From contig OX442324.1 of assembly GCA_949358305.1 (NCBI GenBank), forward strand, positions 2,531,501-2,595,500: a stretch of 64,000 bases of DNA. Reading direction: 5' to 3'. The position numbers and the translations under genes are program-made. This document shows, piece after piece, positions 21,401-33,400 of this stretch (its first letter is position 1; every line of letters starts with the position of its first letter). The notes beneath the pieces were generated by a model, which worked only from the letters and a program-made list of their open reading frames with translations, was not told the DNA's origin and ran no database searches. This DNA is from Strigamia acuminata. Lineage: Eukaryota; Arthropoda; Chilopoda; Geophilomorpha; Linotaeniidae.

Positions 21401-24400
21401 TGATTGAGTGTTTTGTATGTCCAATTCAAAAGTTGTTTATGGCTAGTTTCAATTGTGGTCCAAAATTGGGAAGAACGACACTGCACCTGTGCTGTATTCC
21501 TGAAGACGTATAAGTGTTAATAATGGGTGTGGCAATTAAGTAACGGCTCTATAAAGTGCCACCAGAGGCTAAAAACATCCCTCTAGGTAGGAAACGCAAA
21601 TGTTGTCGGGCATCTAAAGCCAGAAAGACATTTGGTGGTCGTTACCAGTAAATGTCAAGTTAAATGACCCAATTTTCGAGTTTAAAAATAAATTTCTGTG
21701 TAAATTAATTAGCCCAAATAATAACCATAGTGATGATCATTATTGTTGTTGTTTACTCTAAAAAAAACAATAACTGCTACAAAATTGTTCTTACGATCGT
21801 TGTGACCGATCTAATGAAAATCCAAGATGGCAGCCATCAAGATTTGAGTGAGAAAAGTCGTTGAACGGAGATTTAAACATGGCGTGCAGGTCGTTTCCGT
21901 TTAACCAGTTTACACGTCATTTACACGAATAAATTCGTGTAAATGTTGTGTGTAAACACATTTACACTCGTTTTGATGACTTTTCGAATGCACTCAATGA
22001 ATACATGTTTTTTATTACCGTATTTCTTAGATTGTAAGATGCACCCCATTTTAAAAAAGTGCGTCTTAGAATCGAAGAAATGTGGTAAGTGAAGGAAAAG
22101 TCTAGAAAATAAGTTTAAAAAGTGTAATGTGCGGAAAGTGTAAAATTCATTTTTTTTTTCATGGAAAAAGATGGTGTACAAAAACAATAAAAGACTGTAA
22201 TTTACCACCGTTCCCAGGAAGTGTAGAATTCACTTTTTCTAGGGAGGTAAAATCAGGGGGAAAAGGGGGAAATAATATACCAACTTTGTATTTGTTTACA
22301 TTTTTCGAATAGTTCTGAAAATGGGCTGAGCCAACCACCTCTAAACATTATAATTAAGCCTTAAATAGCTAGCCCATGACCCCAGTGATTGGCCCAGTCC
22401 CAGATGCAATTTTTAATTGGAAGAGCCAGTATAAAATATTTATTTAACAGACTGTAACAATAAAATGAAAAGAAGAACAGCAACACTTTTGGGTGTTTTG
22501 GTTGTTTTCAAACTGTAGTTTACATTCAATCAGTCCTTCCCAAACTTTGTATTGTAGCGGACCGGTAATTTTTGTCCCCGTATCACATTCAGTTGCGGTG
22601 AAATTTTGATGGAACTAGGTCCTAGGTTAACGTTTATGTAAATCGAACCCAATTTTTATGCAGTTCGGATTGTATGAGATTAAATGGGGTTTTTCAAGTT
22701 TATAATGTATGAAACAATGGCGACAACACCACATGAAACTGCATTTAAAGCATTAAGAACAGCATTTGTGACAGTACCAGTACTAGCCCACCCAAACTTT
22801 GCAGAGCCATTTATAATATGAACGGACGCCAGTGCGTACGGACTAGGTGCAATCCTTAAACAAAGAGTGAACAACTACAAACCTACAAGCGGAATCCAAA
22901 CCCAATGGAACGTTTATGTTTTGGCGTGTCTTTCGGCTAAAAACACAAACACTTGAAACGTGACTTTTTGAATGCTATTAGACAATCTAATTGGAGATGA
23001 GAAAGTAGAAAATAAAAACGCATGTCCAGTGAGTCAGCCGATACTCTTAACAGCACTCGGCTAAGTCATGGATCATGACATTGCGTAATAATATTATGCA
23101 TGAGGATGGTGTCACGCTTATTTAATGAAATCAAGTGCTTTGTAATTACAGCAAGGTGAGAGGGACATCGTACTGAGAAATAATACTTGTTAAATTAATA
23201 GGAAAAATTTGGTTATTGCATGTTTGCCCATCAGTGAATCTAACAAGGAAAGTAATTATGTACCGTAAGTTAGTGGAGAAAAAGAAGAATCCAACAATGG
23301 AAAATGGACGTGTGAATTTTTTGTTCACATTAAGGAAAATAGAATAGAATAGAAAGCTAATCTTTTTTCAAAGTGGAATTTATGTCACTGCTGTAATGCA
23401 TTCTTTTCCTTTGCATCCACTATGCAATTTACTTGAGGAAAAGTGCTTTCTAATACTACGGCTTTAAAGAAAATCTTAACTACGATGACACTAATCAGAT
23501 GATTTAAAGTATGTAGTTCAGTGCCCTTCTGTACTCTCAACTTGCTGGGTCAATCAAGGCCTCTTTTCAAATGTGTAAAGGTCTCACAATCTGCATACTA
23601 AGGTTACTCAGAATTGATGCAACTAACTTGATTGTAAAATTATTCAATTGCTAATTGGGTGACAACCTAGGATGGCTACTACACATAACAATGCACACAT
23701 TACTGAAAGGTCAAGGCCATTGGGTGTTAATATAAAATAAATATTACATATTTTCATTTATGTCAATAAAGTGGAAAAGCCGGAGTTTGTTTTTGGTCTC
23801 CGAAATGGCAAGAATTTTTACTTGTTTCGCTTGATAATATTCAGTGCTTTTGACCTTAAATATGGCATACAGAATTGATTAATTGAAATAATTTAATTTT
23901 TAATTAATTATTTTTTTTTAAATGACTGAATTATGTTTTCACAATGTTGTGAAAAAGCAGAGAAAATTACATTTTTTCGTGAGATGTTGCAACTGTATTC
24001 CTAATTCATGGTATTGTCTTTTTACAGCAATCTATCAAATCCCAGCGGCAATGTAGCAATAGCATAATGAGGAAAAAGGGCTTCAAGGATGAAAACGTGT
24101 GCGAGAACAGTTTTTCAAGCCAAAGCAGCCAACCAGAAGACTGGCTGAGTCCAAAAGGTGATGGGGAGACCAGGAAGTCAGATTTAAGTGAAGGTCTTCA
24201 TTCGAAAGACGAGTGCGAGTCTTGGGAAGGCCAACGACACGATTCTTCGGACTGGAGCCACAAGTACGAAGAGGAGGCCAATAGAATAGAATATGAATAT
24301 AATTCTATAGATGAAGGAAAAATTGCACATGAAGTGAAAAAGGAAGTCAAAGTACCAACAGTTGAGGAAATTATTCAAAGTGTTAAAAGTAAGTAAAATG

Positions 24401-27400
24401 GAACAATTGTTTTTTTTTCTCTCTTTTTTATTTGTTTTTAAAAAAAATAAAAAATTAAAAAGTGAGAGAAAGAAATATTTTTATGAAATTTTTTTTTTTT
24501 TATATAAAATTTTCTTAATATAAATTGGTGTGGTTGTGCAGTAGTGCAAATAAAAAGATAAGCACTTTGGTGTTACGTAAAGGTATTAGTAAATGCATTT
24601 GACCCCAGATGTAAATAAACTTCTTGGCCGAGGTAAGTAGTTTGAATCTTAAGAAGTTCAATTACTGCTTAAGTTTGTGGTTGTTTTTTTGACAAATGTA
24701 AGAATGGGAATGCTTTGTATTGTTACTATTGTTGTTGGTACAAACGGCTGTGAATAAGTATGGCTTGTGAGTTTTATCGTTCATCAAATGTGTCAGTCTA
24801 CTTCAACAAAGTTTGCGAGGAAAAAAATCGGATTTTTACTTTTCTGGAAAAGCGATCATGTATACTCAAAAAGGCCCCCAAATCGCATTGGTCGAGCCTC
24901 ATTACTACTAACTTCAGACTGTATACTACCACTAAGAGAAGTATTTTTGATTTTTATTTATTTTTGTGATTGTTATGACCATTTAAGTTAATATAATTTT
25001 GATTTTTCTTATTAAAAAATGTTATTTCCATTCATGAAATATAGTTTTATGCACATATAAAATTATAAATGTAAAACTCATGTTTGTTCTGTTTATTGGT
25101 TGCTTTGTCTGGAAAGCATATAATTTTGAAATTTTGGCCGTTACCTAGGCGATAGATTACAATGTCTGTACATTGTAATGCAATTCTGGTGTTTGGGTCT
25201 ATTTTTTTGGATCACTACACCAGTAAAATGGCTCGACCAATGGGATTTGGGGGCCTTCTTGAGTTCGACAAGAGTATAAACGTATTTTAAATCGGCGGGT
25301 GTCATGTTTGCGGAGTTTGTGCTTCTACTCTCATTTATTTTCTGGCAAGCGGGGGATCTGGGTCCAACTCTCGTCCATTTTGTTTTTTCAGCCACTTTAA
25401 AAATAAATTAGGGTAGAACATAGACGCATTGATGTTTATTGAGTATTGTGTGTTAGTTATGTTCATATTACGGGACGTTTGGAATCTTCGTATTACGAAT
25501 GTAACGCATAAATAACATTAAAATGTAAGTTATTTAAATTTGGGAAGTGAAAGAAATCTGAATGGAACTAAGGTTCAATTCAGATTGTCTTTCTCAATTT
25601 TCTTTTCTTCATTTCTTTAATTCACAATCCACTGTAAATCAGGCCTTGGCTGTATCGCTAAAGGCTTAAAAAGCCGATATACAGATATTGGTCAAAGGCA
25701 TAATTTGATTTCTAAACACATATGTAAGTACAAATATATGTTGTGAGTGTTGAAGTCTTTATTAAGTGACCGAAGTTTTATTTCTCAAGACGGATCTTTC
25801 GAAATAAGGTTTTTAGTCACGAATAGCTTTTTTACTGATAAAGTATATGGTGTTTGTTTCTGAAAACTTTAATTATGTGTGTGATAAGTGTAAGTTAGAC
25901 GTGAAATTCCAGAAGAAGCCGTTAAAGGTCAAGTGTTAACCTCATTTTCAATTGGAATAGATAGTAGGGAGTTTGTGAAGCTCGGATAAAACACATTTAT
26001 AATTTAAATCGTTGTAAATGCGTGTACAAATTGAGTCCCACAAACTCCTAGAGTACTCAGTCTGCTTTCTGGAAGTCTGGAGTGAACTGGTTGTTTACTT
26101 TTAACAGTAAGAACACCTATAATCATCTTGAAAGTGGAATCAGGTTCCCATGCTTATAACTTACACAAGGCAAGTACTGTACACAAGTTGTAATTATGGT
26201 AAAAATAAAACATCCATCCATATTTTTATTTCATGTCTTTGATTTTAATTTTTTGGAATTATAAAGTCCATGTTTACACCATATTGGGTTCATTTTATTT
26301 TATTATTGAGATGTTGGTGATTATTCAATTACATAAGCCAATTGTGTGAAATGATTAAGTAATTGAATAGTCCCCACAGTTCTTACTGTGTGTTTAGTTT
26401 AATTGATGTTTTCCGGCCTGTATGCTGTCAAGTTTCGAAAAAATGAATATAATTGTGTCATTTATTGCTTTTCTTTTTAGATTTGAGGATGATAAAACAG
26501 GAAAATGATAAACAATCATCTTCATCAATAGAGGAAGTTGACTCACATATTTATGAACAGATTGAGCCCATATACAACAATATTCCAGGAGACAATTCCA
26601 TCTATGCAAACATTACAAATGAACCGCTTTACGACATTCCACGCTCTTTATCCGGCAAAGGAGTGATTCTGCAATGTTCTCAGGATGTACTTATCCCTAC
26701 GGCATCTCAGTTGATTCTCCAAGCCCAGTCTGCCGTCGCTAGTGACAGCGACGCTTCCGATTGTGATCGCGATAGTTTAGAGAACGGAGAAAATTCAAGA
26801 AGCGCTCCTGAAATTCCGTCGCCGGATTACGGAAGTGACGAAGAAGATGCCGCCTACGGTGTTTATAATACATACGACGAAAGACCTGTGGAAGCCGCTT
26901 ATTTCCTTGAAGATCAGGGTTTAGAAGTAATAGTGGAGGAGGAAGAAGAGGCCGATGATCTTGCTGAAGACGAAGACGAGGACTATGAAAGTCGGTCCGA
27001 TAGAACTTTAAGTCAAGATAGTCCACCACTCTGTCCGAAGAATAGCGATGAAGGCTATCAGCACAGTGAATCAGGTAGGCTTTTTCCATCTTTGTTCTAT
27101 GCATGGTAAAGTTTCATGATGTTTAGATTAGTCTTAGTACGTAGTAGTTAGGCTTATTTTTGTAGGCCCTTTTGTTCAATCCGCCCCAACGCTTAAGACA
27201 ATCAAATAATTGCACTTTACAAGGAAATAAGTTACAACTGAACCTCAATAACAAAGAATTTGTCTTATTGTCTAGTATGATATCAACTTGTAAGCATTTC
27301 ACACTTTTAACCCTCGGCCTCAACATAAAATTTCAACCTGCAGAGCCCCCAACCTGCGTCATTTTTGAGCCACTCCCAAGCTGGCATTCACATGCCATGA

Positions 27401-30400
27401 CTGATTCCTTCAATTTAATATTAAAATTGCGCCTGTGTTTAGAATCATTTGTTGCAGTAGGTGCATTCAACACTTTTGTTTGGCTTGTTTTTAATGTTTT
27501 GTAAACTGAATGGACAACAAAAGCAGCCATAAATAATCAATCGTCCAAAGCAGACTGGTTTTCAAAATGGCTGCTAACATACCGTATTTCTTCGATTTTA
27601 AGTCGTGCTTTTTTTTTTTTATTTTTCTGCGTCTTAAGATCAAAGCTTTTTTTCTGTTGGTGGTACTGAAATTAGTGTACTACGTCTTACAATCGAAGAA
27701 GTACGGTAATTTAGATCGGGGTCGAATTGAAATTGTTAGTATGCTTTCCATGTGAAGCATCAAGCACCAAAAAGCGTGAGAAAAAGCAGAATTGTGTTCA
27801 AAGAAGTGGGCCATAATTTGTTGGTTGGATGAAATTGAGCGGTTAACTAGTAAAACCCAAAAAAAACCTAAACTACGAAGAAAATAATCTCACGCATGTT
27901 TTTGCCTCCTGTTTTTGCCGTTTATAAAAACACGAAGAAGCACTATTATAGGATGTTTTCGCAACACATTTTCTTGTGTCGCTTTCGCGTTGGATTGAAA
28001 GTCTTTAAGCCAATCATTAAATGAATAATGTGAATGAATTGATTGAGGAAGTTGTATAAGATTAGGATGATGAATATGTAGAACGGAACAAGTTCATTTC
28101 CGGCATTGTAATAATGTTTGTGGGAGACGTTTTTCAAGTAGCATTTTATTGATTTGCTGATATAAATTAGTTAACACATCAGCTAACTCTCCCTTCTTTT
28201 CTCCTTGAAATTGTAGCTGCCTTTCTATTTACTTATTTGCCTTTTCTTTTACATTTGACCAGGAAATGTTTTCTTTGTCTGACCTCTGAGAATTCGCACA
28301 GTATTCTGCCCTTGAAAATGAATTAAATTTAGTTCTGCTTTAATGCTTTCTTGCTCATCAATTTTCTGTTTTCACTCCACAGCTGTAAAGCATTGCTTCA
28401 GTTTTTTCTTTCTTGTATTATTTTGACTTTCCACTGTTGCTTGCAATTGAGAAAAAAATGCACTGTAAGCAAAAGTCTTGGCCTTAAATTAATTTCAGAA
28501 TTATTCAGCACTATCTTGAATACTGTCTTTCGAGGAGATCTGAAGTCATTTTTGCCTTTTAGCGATAAGAAAACCTTGTGGTTAAAGGTGTTTTCTCAAA
28601 CTTAGAAACAGCTAACAAGGAGACTGCAGGAGTGGTTAATCCCACAATTGTTTAAACACACAGTTAAGAATTGTGTGTATTGTAACTGTTTGTAACAATG
28701 TTAGAGGGAGGTGCATTTAAATAAAGAAAGTATTGACTTTTTAGATAATAACAATACTTTAGCTTTACTTTGTTATGTTGACTTAGGACAGGTATTCCCA
28801 ACCCTGGGTCGCTGAAATGCTGTTTAAATATGTTTTTTAAAATGCTGTTTAGTCTAAATTACTTTATGAATGCGCCTACTGCTAGCGTAAACCAGTAGTT
28901 GATCGTTGGGTCGCCTGGAAAACGTGTTTTGGGATTTTGGGTCGTGAGGTAAAAAGGTTGGGAACCCCTGACTTGGGATGACAAGGGTGTTTTGTTTCTT
29001 ACTTCCATTTTTTGGGAGAATCCAAGAAATTCCAAGAAATGTGTGTGGTTTTAGTGGCCATAAATTCCCAAAAGTTTGGGATTAAATAGGAATAATTACT
29101 TGATTACTAGTTAAAGCTTCTTGTTGAATCGTGGTACACTTAAATGTTTCAACAGTTTGATTACAAATCGAGATGGAATTTCTAGATTGAATTGTAAGTT
29201 CACATCTTAAAGGCTTCGACAAACTTGACCTGTTATCTCCAATAGATGTTCCATGCATATGACAGCCTTGGGTCAACACTAATGTGCATTAGAATATCTC
29301 TGGCAAAAATTGGGAGACAGCGGTGTACACCGATGGCCAAAAAAATGTATACAAAGGTGCAGTGTAGAGAGGGTTGTTGTTGTGTTTTTATTGTTGATGG
29401 GAATTGTTTTTTATCGTGGCAGTGTAAATTCCCATATTCATTTCCGTTTCGAGGATTGTCCTGTTAGATCAGGGGTCGGCAAGTAATTTTAAGTGGGGTC
29501 CGGATACTATTGAAAATTTTTATCGAGGTCCAGAAAAAAAAAACTCATCATACTTACTAGTTTTAAGTTTTTATTTTGACTCATTTAAGTAATTATATAA
29601 AACACAATAGGTAGGTATTCTTAGAAATTAGAGAGTTTGCGGGATGCATTTTTCCTTTATTTTGCTCCACGATACACTATTTTAGTGCCATAAGGGAAAA
29701 ATGTTTAGTGTACCGTTTTCAACACTAAATTAAAATATAGCACAGCCAATCAGAATTGAGAACACTATATTGTTAGCTCCGCCCATTGCAAATGGCGATT
29801 ATTTTGTTGTCTCGATCAAACACATCACAGTCATAGGTACGTAGATTGAATGATAAGTGAGGCCCAAAATTGAATTTTAGGCCCAAAACCATACTTTATA
29901 GGCATAATAATGGAATTTTATGCAGAAATTTGCACATTTACGCCCCCAAATTGAATTTTTAGGCCCAAAATTACTAACTGTCAGTAGTTGGCTGAAATAG
30001 TGTAGTGATAAGGGAAAAGTGCAGCCCGCAAAAACTTAATTTATCATTTTTCCCTTACACTATTTTTATACCGTATAGTCTTTAACTGTAAGGGAAAAAT
30101 GCATCCCGCAAACTCTCTATTAATGCGAGAAATTACACCCTACACCTTTGGCAGTCCAAGTTTTGACCTTCCGCGGTTTGTATCCGGATCGCGGTCCGCC
30201 TGTTGCCGACTGCTGTGTTAGATGTAATTCTACGTCAAAAATCTTCACATTCTCTGAGTGAGAAGTTCATGATTCTGTCACCAGTGGCTGGAACTACCAC
30301 TTTATTAGAATCTCTGGGAGATGTGCAACAATATTGTCAGCCAAATGGCATAGAACTAAATGTCTGTGTATCTGTATTGCTGTTTGAGGGCGTCACTGTT

Positions 30401-33400
30401 AACAATTTCACTAAATTCCCACTACTAGACACTAATTATTGCTTTATTTCCATGATAAACTTTATGTAACCCCTAGAAAAGTTTAGCCCTCTGACCACTG
30501 GTGACAGAAACATGAACTTCTCATTCCGAACATGTGTCTATTAGTGTATCTGCCCTTTAAAAAAATAAAGATTCAGATTCATCCTAGAACTACTTGGGGA
30601 GGATTGTTTGTTGTGCTTTTAGTGCCATCTCTTGATGGGAACTGTTTTCCGTCGTGGCATTGTTGTTGGATTGTCCTCTAAGGTGGGTTCACACTTGGAA
30701 GTAAAGTAAAGTAAAGTTCTGCGTCAAAATCCCTGCACGTCTGTGGAATCTGAAATCTGGTGAATTAAATGATGATTGACGCTCAACTTAAGGAAGTGAC
30801 CATGAAATATTGGTTTGGTGCGTGTTCACTCAAGCCGAAATTACAGATTTTATTTCAACTTGTTTAACACTGTAAATTAATTTAAATTATTTTCCTCTCA
30901 TTTTTTTTTTTGCTCATTACTTTCCTTTTCCTTTCATTTTTGTAAAATTAATGGTCTGATGGCGCTGAACAAGTGGTCAACAACCTGGAAAAAAATTGCC
31001 CATGGCTGAAAATTTCTTTTAGGAAAAAAGCTTGAATGCATCTGATACTGCATTAAGACAGTTAACCTGTACACATGACCTTACCACATGGCTACATTCC
31101 ATGCCTGGTATAAGGAAATAACATTTGTTCTTTTACCTTTGGAAGATAACTTATGTAGACAGTTGATAGGTTGATTTATTATTTGTTATGAATGGATTTA
31201 CAAAAAGGCTCCTTTTGTTTTAATAGAGGAAAGCTTTATTAGAATTGACAATGACAATAAGAGAATTCTTGCTGAATGGGATGAAAGTCGATTGATTTTG
31301 ACACTGTGCCCCAAGCGCGCGCTAGCGGTAGTGAGTGGAACTTCTAACACTTAGCTAACTTATCTTGGTGATAAAAGAGAAGGTTGTAGTCTTCCAGGAT
31401 GCTTAAATTACTTTCGTAAAATGTTCTACTTGCAACAGTTTTTCCTAACACCCAAAATCTACCACGTACAACCGAAATTCCATTTCTTCGGAGTTTCGCT
31501 TTGCCAAAAAAAAACATCATCTATTTAATAATACTTCTATTTCAAACAGCATTAAAATAACAATTTTTTTTTGACAATAAAGCAGCTTTTTTTTTATTCA
31601 AAATTAAAACCTTATTTCATGAATTGATAAAATACAATTTTTTTGTTTGTGTTGGTGTATTTTGTGTGGCCGAAGACAATTCCTCCTCTTCCAATGTGGC
31701 CCGGGAAAGTCAAAATGTTGGACACTTCTGATGTAAAGGAAATTAACGCTTTAACTGGTGTTACACCATCAGAACCAAACTCGTGCCGGCTGACTTTCAC
31801 TGCTGGTTATGAGTCAAACTACCAATCCTGCTGCCATTAAATTTGTAAAGGACAATGACACATGTTACTTGCTTCTTTTTATTACCACTAGACCTCAGAC
31901 TTGAATACAAATTGGATGGAAGCAATCAAATAAATTTCAATAAATGAATTCATGAACAACATTGTTTATATTTTAGTTTAAATAATGCAACAATATGTTA
32001 GCACTACTGCGTAAACCATAGCAACGGTTATAGAACTGAGTTGTTGATTTGTGGTGGAAAATTATTTCATCCAGTTTTTCTTTTGGTCAATATGTTTTGC
32101 TGCAGTTTTCCAAAAAAAAGATTGATAATAGGTAAGTACACTAAAATTAGGCTTAAATTTAAAAATAAATAACAGCATTGAGAAAAAATAAACTATAGAA
32201 ACATGTATTAACATTGGAAGTAGGATATGGGCGGCCATGTTTATTCCAAAGCAATAAAATAAGACGAGTTTCCATGACGACAAACAAATTTGTTTATGCA
32301 AATGATTTACAATAAAAAATATAGCAGAATATTTACATAAGCAACAATTTATCACCCGAACTTCGAATACAATTGTGAAAAGAATTTTTTCTGGAATAAT
32401 TGCAACGACGCTTCTTTCCTCGTCCGGAATTCTTTGTGGAAATGCATACATTAAATAATTTTAATAGCTAGCAATTGGAGAGGAAAAATACGATTTCGTA
32501 ACCATTTTCGCGTTTAAATATAATTTTCCACTTGGATCTGGTCGCAACAGTAACCTACCAGAAGCTGTTTATACAGCTTTTTATGAAACTCGTTTCATAA
32601 TCACTTGTATCACACTCGTGAAAGAAATTCGCGCTTCGAATTACCGCTATCCCATCATCCCCCACACGACCATCAACCCCCTGTTGTTATCCAGTCCCTT
32701 AGTGTGCGTTGCTTTGTGGGATATGCTTCACTCGATCTACCTTTTCGATTCGATACGTCGCCACTTGTTCGACGATGTGAATTCGCCTCACAACGAGCAA
32801 GCAGGTTGGTGGCTAAAACCTAAAATATCCCTATTCTCTCGAATTATAAACACACATTTCTATTTATTTGAATAATTTACATACCTTAATACATATTCAC
32901 ATCGTTAATTTCAACTCAAACGCGATTTTAGCATATATTTTTAAAATAAAAACCGAGAAATGCGAAAAAATTTGAATATTTTTTAAAGATAAAATAAAAT
33001 AAAAAATAATTTTTGTTAAAAATCTTTTTAGATGAGGAACATTCATTCCAATACACTTGTTCGAAAGATGCTGAGAATGCAGGTGCTAAAATCGACTTAC
33101 CAGACTCGGCAGTGGATGTAGATGATATTTCCAGCTTGGATGGCAGCACAATATTGGCATCACCCAATGGAGAGGAAGAGAAAAGAGAAAGGTCGTGGTC
33201 TCCCCCTCGAACGAACAAGTTTGACGGCGGAAAAATCATGTTTTCGACACCACGGCCCGTCTCCACCGCATCCGTATTGAATAATCACGACAGCGGAATG
33301 GGCGATTCGTGTCAAATGAATTTGGAGGACAGTAAATGGGAATACGTCGGTTCGAATAAGGGAAACAAGGCTAAAAAGGTGGCCGAAGATGTCGCGAGCG

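Larger units (their letters stand above)
29366..30760. repeat. Dispersed repeat D2, two direct copies, first one interrupted
   Basis: Copy 1 (29366-29469, continuing at 30224) and copy 2 (about 30606-30740) share GATGGGAACTGTTTTCCGTC-like blocks, GGATTGTCCT and a TTCTRCGTCAAAA block. Copy 1 is split by the hAT element at 29470-30215. Confidence 0.6.

Noticed and set aside
24760-24991. Overlapping plus-strand frames in intron 3
   Set aside because: Lie in the inverted-repeat arm at 24846 and lack homology or splice signals.
32062-32451. 129-codon minus-strand open frame with hydrophobic stretches
   Set aside because: No splice partner, no family resemblance, composition typical of AT-rich chance frames.
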